Below, piece after piece: positions 1-11,191 of a stretch of DNA of 64,000 nt; the stretch's first letter is position 1; each line of letters starts with the position of its first letter. Below the pieces are notes generated by a model, which saw only the letters and a list, made by a program, of their open reading frames with translations, ran no database searches and had not been told where the DNA came from. The stretch spans positions 8,113,001 to 8,177,000 of the forward strand of contig NC_087110.1 in assembly GCF_963855985.1 (NCBI RefSeq). The letters are read 5' to 3'. Both the position numbers and the translations under genes were made by a program. Origin of the DNA: Ostrinia nubilalis. Its lineage: Eukaryota > Arthropoda > Insecta > Lepidoptera > Crambidae.

Positions 1-673
1 GTCATTCGTTCATTTGCAGAAAAAAAAACTAGGTTGGAATAAAAATGACAAATGACTATCAGTTAGTAATGTTTGAAAGAGCCTAAGTAAAAACTCATTT
101 GAATATTCAGACCAAGCACAGACTTGAGTCCATGCTTAAGGTTGATCTAGTTTTGAGTTTCCTCGCTTTCTGATAATGCCTGATTGTCAATTAGGAATTT
201 ATCTGCGAGATCAACTAGAACTTTAGTTTTTCAGGTCTTGGGTAAAGATCTGACAGAGAAGTCACATGATGCAAATATATGTTATAACATTAAACGTGAG
301 ATGAATAATCGGAAACTTTATTTAGCGTGAATTATACCTACATACTTACTCGTAGCTTGATATTGTGCTGTTGTAACGAAAGTTTCAGTTTCGCTTTTTA
401 CAAGTTTATGTGCCCAAAATAAAACTATCTAAAAGAAGAAATCCTTTACTAGAAGTGTCCATTACTTCGAGTCAGTTTCATGTCTTGAACGCTTGACCTT
501 TGAATCCTGGTGTCAAACTTATTGTGAATGACATCTAACATCGCCCACTGGATCACTGGATGGACATCGGTAATAACACCGGAGATATGCGGACGGGACT
601 AAATTCATAATAGGTAGATATTGCTGCCATAGACTTATAAATAACTAGATAAGTTATAAATTGCAAGATAGAT
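1..673. other. AT-rich sequence without recognised feature
   Basis: No coding potential, inverted repeat or known repeat family stands out in this stretch. Reading frames are short and broken on both strands. Confidence 0.5.
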
Positions 674-774
674 AGCTCGTTGAACTGATGGCCGTTGGGG
701 CAGAAAAGTTTTTGAGCTCTGGATATTCTTTAGGAAGGCCTTTATCTAGAGGTGGACGTTTTTTGGTTGAAACC
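674..774 (+). repeat. RTE-like LINE 3' fragment (decayed)
   Basis: The words CTGATGGCCGTTGGGGCAG and, further on, GGAAGGCCTTT and GGTGGACGTTTTTTGG match in order the C-terminal end of the RTE family seen many times in this window. The middle is deleted relative to the copy at 39719. No intact frame remains. Confidence 0.6.
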
Positions 775-1039
775 ACAGATCACATAGTAAAGTGAGATGA
801 GACAAGGGGGCGGGGCCGGTATCGCAGCAATATACCCAAAAACAGAACACATTGCACGTGATAGCAACGATGGTGACGACTAAATATGAATTGTTTGATT
901 CGTATCTTTATAAGCTTTAACCACTTCAACGCTAGCAGCGCGATCTGTCATTAGTCGCGCGTTCTGTCATTGGCCTATGATCGCGCCGGCGATGGCGATC
1001 TGCACGCGTTGGTGTGATTGAAGCCTTAGCCTAAAGAGT

Positions 1040-1283
1040 GCTAAAGACGTCTACTGCTGGACAAAGTCCTCTAAAGATTTCCACAATGACCAGTCCTGCA
1101 CTATCCGCAAGCAGATGTTTTCCACGTCCTTCACCGCGATCGTCGGTCCGCCTTGTGGGAGGTCTGCCTACATTATCAATAAGTTTTTTCTGCCCTAACG
1201 GCAAACGGTTCTACGAACTAGGTACCTCACCCACTGCCACTTAAGTCTCGCAATTCTGCGGGCTATGTTGGTTACTTTTGTTC
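1040..1283 (-). repeat. RTE-like LINE 3' end, antisense
   Basis: The plus strand reads GACGTCTACTGCTGGACAAAG and, further on, words corresponding to ACCTTCACC..GATCGTCGGTCC..TGTGGGAGG and TTTCTGCCC, the reverse of the RTE C-terminus. It is clearly decayed against copies such as 35485-36304. It runs further upstream than most of the short copies, into the region matching the helix before the conserved W-x-W-A-G-H segment. Confidence 0.7.
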
Positions 1284-1560
1284 ACTGTGTATGAACTCTG
1301 CCTACATTGTTGAGTTATTGATTCAGCTAAGCCTGTCTAGTAGCACATAGACCTTGATTGCAGCTCATAAGGCGTGATTACAGACTGTTACGTACAGCCT
1401 AACCTAAGTACTACTTAGTAGACTCAGTAATGGTACCTAGTAGAGTATCTTGGCAAAGCTTGACCTATTACGATAGATTTTGGTTAACCCTAGACGGTGA
1501 CTGAGTTGGATAGTTGGTGTATGTGATTGGTAGTGGCAAATACCATATTGGTGACTTAAG

Positions 1561-1673
1561 GCCGTTTTCACCATCAATCCCTTATTTTAAGGTGACCCCT
1601 ATGAAAATAAAATTCCTGTTATGTGTTACCATAGGGGCCACTTAAAAATTAGGGATTGATGGTGAAACCGGGC
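1561..1673. mobile_element. FamC MITE, near-palindromic
   Basis: The left end GTTTTCACCATCAATCCCT is mirrored by the right end AGGGATTGATGGTGAAAC, with a palindromic body around a TAACACATAA-type centre. Further copies or fragments lie at 1966, 13132 and 33476. It is non-coding and so a non-autonomous element. The superfamily is not determined because the target duplication is unclear. Confidence 0.75.
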
Positions 1674-1679
1674 ATTAGC

Positions 1680-1786
1680 GTGCGTTGCACCATCTATAAA
1701 AATATATCAAAAGTCTGTCCAAATCCACACAAAAAACACCGGTTATGGTTATAGTTACGGATAAAGTAAATTGGTGCGACTCAGTG
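1680..1786. mobile_element. FamA MITE, diverged copy
   Basis: It begins GCGTTGCACCATCT and ends AAATTGGTGCGACTCAGTG, with the family core CACCGGTTATGGTTATAGTTACGG inside. The ends are more diverged than the copy at 38251. It directly follows the FamC element. Confidence 0.65.
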
Positions 1787-1879
1787 TAAAACGATAAACT
1801 AAAAGACACTATTTAATGCAAAAAGTTACGTTAGTTAAGTTAATGCAAAAATTACCTTGTAGAATTTAAAATTAATAAG

Positions 1880-2022
1880 CCCATCAATCCCCAAGCGGTC
1901 GCGGAATCAATTAATTATTGATTTTTATTGTATGATTGATTTGATGCCCGTATCCTTTTTAAGGGGTTTATGGTAACACGTAAGAGGAATTTTGTTTTCA
2001 TAGGGGTCACTTAAAAATTATA
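1880..2022. repeat. FamC-related fragment, rearranged
   Basis: Positions 1966-2022 match the right half of FamC (TGGTAACACGTAAGAGGAA, then TTTCATAGGGGTCACTT). The part to the left shares only CCATCAATCCC and contains an ATTGATTTTTATTG stretch, so the copy is broken or composite. Confidence 0.5.
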
Positions 2023-2351
2023 GGCTAAGTTTTGCTAGATTCTAAATTTTATAAGTATAAACTGACCCTACTGTACTAGAGTTTCAGTAAGGGTGTAGGT
2101 AATAAAAAACAACGTCCTAATCTACTTTACAGTGTTGTAATAAAAATCCTTGGGCGATTAAGTTGTAAAAACTTGGTGTTCTACGATACGGACGATTACG
2201 TCACAACTTGTTGTGGATTTAAACACTGTTTTAAACATTATTTCTAAAAATATGTTTTAATTAAAAATCTTTGTGAACACTTTTTCATAGAGGTTGCATG
2301 AGATTCATTTTTTAATCCCGCCAGGGCCTTAATAATGCTAAAGATTTGTAG

Positions 2352-2567
2352 CTAAAGCCTGGTCCGTGAGCACATAGAATCCCGTCCAATAACCCCAAGC
2401 TACCCATCCCTATCGCTCGCGCGTAATAATATTGCTGTCGCGACTGTGCGACGGGCGTCCGCAGTGAGTGTGCGAGCGCGACAGCAACAAAATTACGCGC
2501 GAGCCATAGGGATGGGTAGCTTGGGGTCATTGGACGGGATTCTACGTGCTCACGGACCAGGCTTTAG
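2352..2567. mobile_element. Long-arm hairpin MITE with TA ends
   Basis: The left arm starts CTAAAGCCTGGTCCGTGAGC and the right arm ends with its complement, GCTCACGGACCAGGCTTTAG. Pairing continues with few mismatches for roughly 80-90 bases per arm, through TAGCTTGGGG and GGGATGGGTAG, leaving a short GC-rich centre. TA dinucleotides border both ends, which would fit a Tc1/mariner-type target. There is no coding capacity. RNA from either strand would fold into a very stable hairpin. Confidence 0.8.
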
Positions 2568-2691
2568 TATAGTTAGCCAATTAAGTGACGTCAAATTAGC
2601 CAATTATTGAGTGAAGTCATAGGTTTATATGTATAGAAGTACACTTCCCACGTCGGGCTTTGCTAGTACATCAAAAGCCTAAGCGCAGACC

Positions 2692-2814
2692 ACAGACTTT
2701 TTGTCGGCCGATAGTTGGGTCACACTGTTAATCAGAATTACACCGATTTGGTATCGGCCGATTCTTCATACAAATTAAGAATCGGGCCCAACTATCGGCC
2801 GAATAAAAGCCTGT
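2692..2814. mobile_element. Short TIR element (MITE)
   Basis: The ends read ACAGACTTTTTGTCGGCCGA and, on the other strand, ACAGGCTTTTATTCGGCCGA, both followed by TAGTTGGG. Another TCGGCCGA lies in the centre. The element is 123 bp and non-coding; the superfamily is not resolved. Confidence 0.7.
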
Positions 2815-3364
2815 AAAATAAAAACTTTTATGAAAGGGAGACAACTCATCCGCGAATGAGATATTTTCGGATGAAATGTCACCTAAGTCTAGTCTTAGAA
2901 GTACTTAGAAGTCTTAAAAGTATTGTATCACAACAGGTATTCTCTACTACTTTTGCAGTAAGTAAACTGTTCATTCGATAGCACGTCAGGCTACACTTTG
3001 TTTTTACAAAATAGCACTTATCCCAACTACATAAAGACGCAATGTTTATCTTAATAGTGCTGTCTGTGCCACAATCATCAAAAAGACTTCACAATGCCCG
3101 TTCAATATTTAATTCCGGTGCGATAATGATGCACATGCAGCGCAATTAATGTACTTACCGCAACGAGGGCACAGCTCAAATTGAACAGCCATTAATCGCT
3201 AAATCTTATCTATTTAATACAACTATAGGTTTAAGAAACCACATTGGCGAGTGACCGCTGGTCACTCGATGGTGGGGAGTAGAAGCCTTAATTTCTCTAT
3301 TTGCCTCTGGTAATTTTGAGAGGGTCGTGCTCCTGAAGTAGACTAAATGTCCTGATGATGAGTA
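2815..3364. other. No recognised feature
   Basis: Mixed AT-rich DNA with a short palindrome near 3248 (GAGTGACC..GGTCACTC). Nothing coding was seen. Confidence 0.45.
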
Positions 3365-3462
3365 GGGCTAAGATGCGCGCCGTGATAACTTTTATCGACG
3401 TCAAAATGTATGGGGAAAATCGATAAAATGGCGTGATAACCGTTTATCGCGGCGTCTCAGGC
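3365..3462. mobile_element. Small palindromic MITE
   Basis: GGGCTAAGATGCGCGCCGTG at the left is complementary with mismatches to the right end GCGGCGTCTCAGGCC. The inner arms GTGATAACTTTTATCG and CGTGATAACCGTTTATCG support a fold-back of about 98 bp. Non-coding. Confidence 0.55.
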
Positions 3463-3992
3463 CAAGAGGATACCATAGTTCTCACGTTTATGTGCCATGT
3501 GACACCCACAGTGTCTTATTTTTATAAGGCAATTTTTTCTAAGATTATTGCAACATAATTATAAACACGTCAGCTTCTTTAAAACTTGGACCCTGGGACA
3601 AAGGGGGAAATAAGTTTCTTTTACCTTTCAAACCAGCAAGGAAGAGATATCGTTCAAAATTTGTATTTATGTCATTTTGTGAATGATGGCCAATTTAACC
3701 TTGTTAGTAATCTTAATAAATAAACATTTAAATTTTAGCCTAATGAGCTGGCTGTTCTTCACCGGCTGTGGCTCAGTAGAATTCATCAGTAGCGCTGGAT
3801 TTCAGAGGCAATTACCGCCTCGTACGCTGCGGGGCCGTTGAATGGGAGTGACCGCACTCCCGCTGAATTTCAGGGCAGATCACAATTAAATAGCCATAAT
3901 ATGGGTAGTTGGCACTGCAAACATATATTTTCAGCCACTTCTCAAAAGGATTCATGATAGGGATATTTCTTGAGTAAAAAAACAAGTTTGAA
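3463..3992. other. No recognised feature
   Basis: Contains a GC-richer patch at about 3745-3885 in which GCTGGATTTCAGAGGC and GCTGAATTTCAGGGC are near repeats. No frame or family was recognised. Confidence 0.4.
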
Positions 3993-4237
3993 TTAGTCCG
4001 TCAGTTAATTTATCAAAAAATACTCGACACGTACTTTCAAACTAATGAAAATTTTAAGAGATATAGCCCACCAAAGTTCAAAAGAAGAGGCCCGTGACGT
4101 CAAGGAGTGCTTAAAAGTGTAGCACTATGACACGTCCACGCGGAACTTCAATACATCATAACTTCGTATTTACTTGTTTAATTCACAAATAACAAAAAAT
4201 ACGTGTCTAACATTTTTTGATACAATTGACGGACTAA
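3993..4237. mobile_element. TIR element starting TTAGTCCGTCA
   Basis: The left end TTAGTCCGTCAGTTAATTTA is matched on the other strand by TTAGTCCGTCAATTGTATCA. Both continue into TCAAAAAAT and GACACGTA, giving inverted ends of about 40 bases. The body is non-coding, about 245 bp. No second copy was seen in this window. Confidence 0.7.
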
Positions 4238-4754
4238 AAGTTTTTTTAGGGAACTAGCCTATTTAGTAGACAGTTCACTCATTAAGAATTCTTAGACACA
4301 ACTTCTTTAAAAAAATATAACCCTCGTTCTGGCACAGTCGGTTAAAAACCACTTCATTAGCAAGCCCTGAATTTATTTCTTAAAAATTGTTGAATAAATA
4401 AAATTTTTAGTGGCTTTAAAAGCTATAAACACTTACCTAGTTAGTTAATTAAGTTAGCAGAAATTGCTATAATTCAGCTAAATTTAACGTTAGATGTTTT
4501 GTTTAAAAAAATATTCCTCTTATCCAAGTCTATGGAAGTACATAACGTGAATAAATTGGTATCAAATATCTCATTGAGAGCAATGTAATTATAGGCAGAG
4601 GATTTTTCCCTGTACGTTATAATCAATCAATATAATAAATGTGTATAGTAAGCCTTAATTGAAAAGATGGCCAAAAGATTATTAAATTCCCAAACTGTAG
4701 CAAGAGAAAAGGTTTGCATTCCTGTAATTTAATTGCTTACCAATTTTTGTAGGA
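4238..4754. other. AT-rich spacer
   Basis: No coding or repeat signal beyond low-complexity A/T tracts. Confidence 0.4.
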
Positions 4755-5068
4755 CCTTTTTAGGGTTCCGTAGCCAAATGGCAAAAAACTGTCTGTCTGT
4801 CTGTCCGTCCCTATGTCACAGCCACAAAACTATAAGAGCTTTATGCTGTTGAAACTTGGTAAGTTGATGTATTTTGTGAACCGCATTAAGATTTTTGTAC
4901 AATAATTTAGAAAAACTTTCCTCATGAACACCTAAGAGGTATTAAATTGAAATTCATATCAAATACTCAGGTCTAAAGTACCTTCAATGACATTCATGCT
5001 GTAACAAAATCAAAGTTATATACTTACAGGTTTGTACGGAACCCTCGCACTTGGCCGGTTTTTTCAAA
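4755..5068. repeat. Interspersed repeat, AGGGTTCCGTAG / GCACTTGGCCGG type
   Basis: Starts TTTAGGGTTCCGTAGCCAAA followed by TGTCTGTCTGTCTGTCCGTC, and ends TTGTACGGAACCCTCGCACT then TGGCCGGTTTT. I recognise these end words as a very common lepidopteran dispersed repeat. The copy is diverged and non-coding; its class is uncertain. Confidence 0.6.
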
Positions 5069-5330
5069 AATTTAATTCAACGATAAAGTTTTTAATTTTA
5101 TTTAATTTGCCTATACGTGTATACGTGTGTGATTTTAGTGCATGAAAACAGGAAAGTTATAATAATATAAGTTAAATTACCTACTCGACCCCAATCATAT
5201 TTGTGCTGTATAATTACACTAGGAAAACAAGTAAAATTTCCCGCAAAGTACACGTGTTAAAGCCGCATTTCCATCAAAGGTGTGAGAGAAAATGTGCTCT
5301 GAGGGAAGCAGTGAAAATATCAATCACTTA

Positions 5331-5474
5331 CGCCCGTATACACAAACGATGCTTGCTTAAGTGAAGCAGCAAATCGAACGCATAACGTTGAATAGAGCTC
5401 TGTGATTGGTTCGTGTGTCACCCTGTGTCCACGCGCACTGTGAGACTTCATAGTAATGTTTGTGAATACGGGTG
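5331..5474. mobile_element. FamB MITE with TTA target duplication
   Basis: The ends CGCCCGTATACACAAACG and GTTTGTGAATACGGGTG are inverted, and TTA flanks both sides (5328-5330, 5475-5477). The interior carries the family landmarks GAACGCATAACGTTGAATAG and GTGATTGGTTCGTGTGTCAC. Six copies lie in this window. Non-autonomous; the TTA duplication would suit a PIF/Harbinger-type source, but that is inference. Confidence 0.85.
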
Positions 5475-5562
5475 TTAGCAACATAGTATAAGATACGGCG
5501 AAAAAAAAGAGAAGCTGCATTCGCCTAAGATCATGTTATCGCTGCAGGACAAATAAGTATAA

Positions 5563-5829
5563 AATTCGCACATACGGTACAATAACGTCATATAAGCAAA
5601 TGATGTAATTTTTTTGGGGAAGCATTTGAAAATTCAACATCCTATTGCAACGTACCAACTCTCCTTGACTAAACAAATAAAATGATAATAATTTAACTAC
5701 AATTTTGAACTTCATTAAAGTAAAACCAAACATCTTACTAATTACTATAAAAAAATTCTTCATAAGCAGTTCAATTTTAACAAAAATTGCATACCTAAGT
5801 GACGTTATTATACCGTATGTGCAAAATAA
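5563..5829. mobile_element. Probable TIR element
   Basis: CGCACATACGGTACAATAAC (near 5568) and its near-complement GTTATTATACCGTATGTGC (near 5803) form inverted arms of about 30 bases with matching flanks. The interior is AT-rich and non-coding. The outer limits are approximate. Confidence 0.55.
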
Positions 5830-6049
5830 CCTGCCTAACCAGTTAATTTAAACTTAAAAAGTAATACATATTAACAATAAATTAATTTTTAAAAAATCAG
5901 TGTGTTTTCATGTTCAACTGAACTTTTTCCATTACTTATTTTGAACACCTTTCCTTTTTTATTGGCATGTCCTAATACAAGTACGAAAATCTTTATACTT
6001 TGTGAAGCATGGTAAAATGGTTACGTCATGTTGCAGAAATATTATCATC

Positions 6050-6165
6050 CTCATCCATTCGTTCGTCGTATCGTAGTCGCCACTCGAGAAGTTTTCCGGC
6101 CGAACGGCCATCGTCTCTACGAGATATGTGACACTTTGGTTCTCTTGCGGATCTCCTCATCCATT
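6050..6165 (-). repeat. RTE-like LINE fragment, antisense
   Basis: TCGCCACTCGAGAAGTTTTC and CGGATCTCCTCATCC correspond to the reverse of the RTE C-terminal coding region. It is preceded by a short TCATCCTCATCC tract. Confidence 0.65.
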
Positions 6166-7159
6166 AAGGTGATTATCTTAAAAATCGAAGAATCGTAATA
6201 GCTATCTATTCTTGAATCATAATCCTGTTAAAGTTGGTATATCTTAGCCATTGGTAGTGGAACCAAAGCTTAACCAGGCCTTCGTCTGTGTCTGACAGAG
6301 GACGTGGGCTAATTATAAGAGTAATTAGAGAGATTCGGGCGTTGATAGATTGATTAGGTACTTAGTTGTGGCGTAGTCGGCTTAAATGCTCTTGTACTTT
6401 TTGTAGTACAACGAGAAAAGGCCTTTGAGTGAAATTGGAGGCTTAAAATAAAGTTTAACGCTAAAATAATTTTTTTCTAGCTTAATCTCGACCTTCATTG
6501 GTTGGGGTTTTATTAGTCAAAGCTATAGATCATGGCTGTGTGTAATGTGTTTGCAATATTTAGCTTTTACTTATTTCTAACACCATGCAGTTGTTTTTCA
6601 GCATTTTAGATTCACCTATCATGCTATGGGCATTTCTACTGTACGGTGTATTTTTTCTCAATTCGGTGCTAAAATTTATATTTAGTTTTTTAAGTAGTTT
6701 CAATACAAAAAAATAAATGTTACTCCATTCTGAATGTAAAAATAGCATTGTCACTAAATATTGTGAAGTGGTTTATGAGAAATGTTATGCATCGAATTGA
6801 GAGAGCACCGAATTGAGAAAATGAATCACGGAATTGAGAAATGAATCTCCAAATATAAAAATCGCTCCGCAAACTTAGAATTGATGACATTATGAAGAAA
6901 TACATAATGTATTTCAATAATTAATATAATAAATACTTAAAACGTTTTGATATCTGATTGCTGGTCTATTAGTTAGATGGTTCATTTTAGGTTTATGTGT
7001 CTGAAATACCAATGGAATAAAACAAAAATCCTAATCAATATGTTAAATTTTTTAATAAGGAACTATAATAAATTCCTAATTTTTATATATTATTTTAATT
7101 TTACTTAAATAAAACAAATAAATACATAACACAGGGTCTCTTTGTTTATTTATTCTTAA

Positions 7160-7877
7160 TAGAGATGAAACGGATAGTTGTTTGGCCGGATACCGGATAC
7201 CGGATATCCGGCCAGCTGCTAGGCCGGATAGCCGGATATCCGGCGGCCGGATAGTTGGCCCATTGTCTCGTTGCATGTCGTGACGAGTTTAGCGCCGCAC
7301 AGGTGCTTCGAACGCGATCAGTGGGTCTATTAGTAGACTAGACTAGTCACACTTTGCGAAAATCGAATTCGTCCGAATAGAATATCAGATTTTGCCACTT
7401 GTCTAGGGGGCAAATCAATTCGGGCGATTTCGGTTGCCATCGTGAGTGTGTGATTGAATAGCTAAAATTAAATTAGTTTACTTGCTGCGTAATCTGACTG
7501 AATCATCAGACCAACAGTGAAAAAAAGATCGCCTATTTTATTTGGCAATATTTCGACATTAACAGATATTTACTATTTATGTATTCGTCATTAGAGTGAA
7601 TAGCCCAGAAAAGAAATAAGTTTTTTGAAAGGCCTTAATATGGCTTTTTTATAACTTTTTGGACTTTAAATAAAAGCCGTCATTATTATAAGCCATTTTA
7701 TTGATATTTACCTCAAAGATTAATGTATTACATTTAATTAAATAGGAAACTGTCGTAGTTTTTTAATATCCGGTATCCAGCCGGATAGTGAGTTACTATC
7801 CGGTATCCGGCCGGATAGTAAATTTAGGCCGGATATCCGGCCTACCGGATAGTTACCGGATATCCGTTTCATCTCTA
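7160..7877. mobile_element. Non-autonomous hAT-type element, 718 bp
   Basis: The termini TAGAGATGAAACGGATA and its complement TATCCGTTTCATCTCTA are perfect inverted repeats, apart from a few bases further in. The 8-bp direct repeat ATTCTTAA flanks it exactly (7152-7159 and 7878-7885). An 8-bp duplication with TAGAG ends is characteristic of hAT elements. Both ends are packed with CCGGATA words (7171-7255 and 7768-7866), as expected for subterminal transposase sites. The middle has no transposase frame, so mobilisation would need an enzyme supplied elsewhere. Confidence 0.88.
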
Positions 7878-7959
7878 ATTCTTAACCTTAACCATAAAAC
7901 AAATATTGCAAAACCCAAGAGCTAGATTGACCTGACACTATACCGAAGATATTATATCG

Positions 7960-8870
7960 GACGTCAGTTTGTACACGATTAAAATGGCACTCAAATAGCT
8001 GAAATACAACAAGGCACCAGGTGTTACGGCATTATAGCTGAGCTTCGCCGGTACTAAAGGCTCTACAGAAGCAGTTCAATTCCGTCATTCTCGAAGAAAA
8101 AACACCTTCGGCATGGCACAGAAGTGTGGTGATAGCATTATAGACTCATCTCACTTATGAGGCGTGTTTACAAGCTGTTTAACGACTTCCAGTCTTCCGA
8201 ACAAGCTTGTTTCCGAAAAGGCTTTAGTATTATGGTATACACACAGGTACGCTACGTCAGATTATACAGAAGACCAAGGAGTCGCGATATCGGGGATGAT
8301 ATCGGAGTCATGGCCTCCGTAGAGCCTTTCAACAAGTGGGTCTCAAAATGAACATGGACAAGACAAAAATCATGTCAAATGTCCGTGCACCCACTCCTCT
8401 GAAGGTTGGAGACTACACTCGAAGTTGTTGACAATTGTGTATACCTGGGACAAGAGTCCAGATAGTTAGGTCCAACTTTGAGAAAGAGGTCTATCGCTGA
8501 ATTCAACTCAGCTAAGCATCGATCGGGAAGCTTCGCTATTACGTCTGAAATACCGCAGCGTCTTAAGACAAAAGTCTTCTACCAGTGTGTGTTGCCAGTG
8601 ATGGTGTATGGATGTGAAACTTGCTTACTATCGCTTACTATGAGCCTAATAAGAATCAGAAATGTGAATATCGGCAAGAGAACCAAAGTGACCGGCATAG
8701 CCCATAAATCAAGTAGCAGAGGGCGGGGCACATAGCTCCTACAGATAATGTCTGTTGGGACTGAAAAGTTGTCGAGTGGAAACCACGAACCAGTAAGCAG
8801 GCCCCCACTAGGTAGACCGACGATCTGGTGAAGGTCGAGGGAAGAACCTGGAAGAATTATTTTAACAAGA
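7960..8870 (+). pseudogene. RTE-like LINE reverse transcriptase, decayed
   Basis: Near 8008 the text encodes the RT motif around K-A-P-G followed by G-I-x-A-E, typical of the fingers region. Near 8345 it encodes L-K-M-N-M-D-K-T-K-type residues, near 8580 a V-L-P-V-M-V-Y-G-C-E-T segment, and near 8800 the G-R-P-T-I-W end. These pieces are in the right order but in different frames with many stops, and parts are deleted. The F-A-D-D catalytic box is not readable. It would have encoded the endonuclease-reverse transcriptase of a LINE of the RTE/BovB-like type (family from memory). It lies downstream of the hAT-type element at 7160. Confidence 0.75.
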
Positions 8871-9129
8871 TAGCAATAGCAGTGTATTTTTTTTAATGAA
8901 ACCTCAAAAAATTAGTTTTATTGTCTTCTGTCCAATGACTGGTACGGTCCAATGATTGGTAGTTCACCCTATTATTATGCTCTATTGATTTCATTATTAT
9001 TTTAAGTTACACAAACAATTTATAGCACAATAAAAGTATCTATTTTCATTTAATATCAATTCGGTGTACGTGTTTTCTCAATTCGATGCCCCATATTCCA
9101 CGGAATTGAGATCCACGGAATTGATGAAA

Positions 9130-9948
9130 AATCACATTTCATCAAATTACTCGAAAATATTATAAATTACAACGATTTCTACCAAACGTAATGGCAGATA
9201 TCAGTTAAATACTCAATTAATTCAGCAGTAATCTCATTAAATACTTCATGAACATTATTAATATCGCACACCGGTTTGAGAAATGACCAGTGACCAAAAA
9301 TTCTGAGTGATTTCAAACCTCTGAAAAATGCTCCTCAAAGCGACTGATCCCTCTTTTATACTGCTCGACCACTCGAGTGCAACTGCTAGTTTATGGGAAT
9401 CAGGCGTGGGTGTTCGTATTGTGCGTTGTTAGTGATATAGGAGCATAAAAGTAAAAATCACGGAATTGAGGCACACACGTCGGACAAAATTTAAATGTGT
9501 TACTGTATTAAAACCCAAGGACTTGCAATAAAGAAACTCATTTATATAGCTTTATTAACTATCCCTTGTTCTGTGAATGTGGGTTTCATAATAAGGAAGT
9601 TATTATTTCAAAAGGTTAGAAGCAAAAACGAGTAAATTCTGGAAACCGGACACTCCATTTTAGGCCAAATTTCGCCCGTTTTTGAACTTTCGGATTTTTT
9701 CAAGGCGAGATGTAAAACCTGGCGGTCTTCTAAATATGCTCTCCATCAAGTCAAGAGTCCTATAAATACGTGTGATTTTTTTCAAGTCCGTACTTCAATT
9801 TAAAAGGTACTTTTTTCGCCCCAGTAGGTCGATCGGTCGTCCCCGTAGAAATGCCCCTATGTTACAGTCGCATCGTTAGGGCAAAACAAAAATTATATCA
9901 ATAGAACTTACCTATCTACTACCTACCAATCTATAGGTATTATATTGA
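9130..9948. other. No recognised gene or repeat
   Basis: AT-rich, with one GAATTGAGG word near 9464. The stretch 9800-9945 resembles the flank of an interspersed retroposon but has no clear landmark. Confidence 0.4.
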
Positions 9949-10130
9949 ACTAGCGGCCGCCGGCGACTTCGTACGCGTGGATCCTGTTTTACCCCCTTAG
10001 GGTAGAGTTTCGTAAAATCCTTTCTTAGCGGATACATCTACCTGCATGCCAAATTTCAGCACGATCCGTCCAGTGGTTTGGGCTGTGCGTTGATAGATCA
10101 GTCAGTCAGACACCTTTGAGTTATTTAGAT
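9949..10130 (+). repeat. FamF retroposon
   Basis: Starts CTAGCGGCCGCCGGCGACTT, then CGTACGCGTGGATCC. It continues with the family body (ACCCCCTTAGGG, ATGCCAAATTTCAG, CAGTGGTTTGGGCTGTGCG) and ends in GTCAGTCAG. No reading frame. I read it as a 5'-truncated LINE end or SINE; partner copies are at 35028, 40320 and 53463. Confidence 0.7.
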
Positions 10131-10770
10131 TAATTAAATTATTTTCGCGCTTTTAGACGATTTGCATAGAGTAAAACAAACCTAACTTTCGATATACGGC
10201 AAACGTAAAAGCACATAAATTTTTACATGCCAGAATTTTCATATTCAATGCGACCTATTCGAACGAGTGACCCTCACTCGCATTTGAATTTTATCGATAG
10301 GAAGCGTTAAATGTGGAATTCATGGCGATAGTGGTTATATTTGACTGCGGTTATATTTGAAATGTTGGAATAGGACCAAATATAACTCAAAATACGCGCT
10401 AGTTGTGGGTAAGTGGAGCGTATCTAACTTGATGTTGAAATAATAAAACTAGTATTAGAATGGAACATCATAAAGTAATCACTACATAGTATAAAACAAA
10501 GTCACCTTCCGCTATCTGTCTCTATGTATGAAACTACGCAACGGATTTTAACCCTACAGTGGTCGCGCGGATTACACCCGTAATCCACTCGTGCAAATTG
10601 TCGAATATTTTGAAATCGGTCAACGCGATCGTTTTGATACTTCGTGTACTTTAAGTTGCATAGTCGAAGATCACACTTAATGACGTGTGAGCGCCAGGTC
10701 GCTTGTGGATGTGTCGCAGGAGCCCCGTAAATGCCGATGGCCTAACCGTGTAATCCGCGCGACCAATTAC

Positions 10771-10909
10771 GTAAGTATTTTTTATGTTACCTTTTTTACT
10801 TAATGTGTTTGTTTTTGCATTATTAGTGTAAATTAATGCTTTATAATAAATAATTACGCCGTAGGTATGTATTTACATTTGTGTTTTCAATAAAATTATT
10901 GTATTTCAG
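10771..10909 (+). other. Possible intron in the piggyBac-type element
   Basis: AC|GTAAGTATTT at 10771 is a strong donor and TTGTATTTCAG ending at 10909 a good acceptor, seven bases before the ATG at 10919. This suggests a spliced 5' leader for the former transposase gene. Splicing is inferred only. Confidence 0.45.
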
Positions 10910-10918
10910 ATAAAAATC

Positions 10919-11191
10919 ATGAACAATAGACAAAAAGCACAAATTGCAGAATGGTTAGAAGTAATTGACAATGAAAGCGTATCTTCTGGCAGCTCTTCGG
11001 TTTCTGATGAAGAAATGCACATTCTTCCACAAGAGAACAAGTTTCTCAGACCAGTGATTAGCCATCTAACTCAGAACTATCACAGCGGAGTTTTTTGGGT
11101 CGCTACTTTGACTACGGAAGAAAGCGAAATCAAAGTACTGGAAATACTTGTAATTCGTGAAACAAATTTATTTGTCCTTATCATTCCATGA
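10919..11191 (+). pseudogene. Remnant N-terminal transposase-like exon
   Basis: A 90-codon frame opens with ATG inside the piggyBac-type element. Its first 40 residues are polar and acidic, with a Ser/Glu/Asp-rich patch (SVSSGSSSVSDEE) that resembles the acidic N-terminal tails common in piggyBac transposases. The rest does not look like the catalytic core, which normally spans several hundred residues and carries conserved aspartates absent here. I read it as the start of a transposase joined by internal deletion to 3' sequence. It has no predicted catalytic function. An unrelated chance frame is possible but less likely given the splice site and position. Confidence 0.55.

Larger units (their letters stand above)
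6640..9485. other. Region flanked by GGAATTGAG motif clusters
   Basis: The word GAATTGA, or its complement TCAATTC, occurs near 6658, 6785, 6800, 6822, 9057, 9076, 9102, 9118 and 9464. Most sit in a longer CACGGAATTGAGA or TCTCAATTCGGTG context. The two clusters lie either side of a hAT-type element and a decayed RTE copy. This resembles subterminal transposase-binding repeats of one larger element split by later insertions, but no clear termini were found. Confidence 0.4.
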
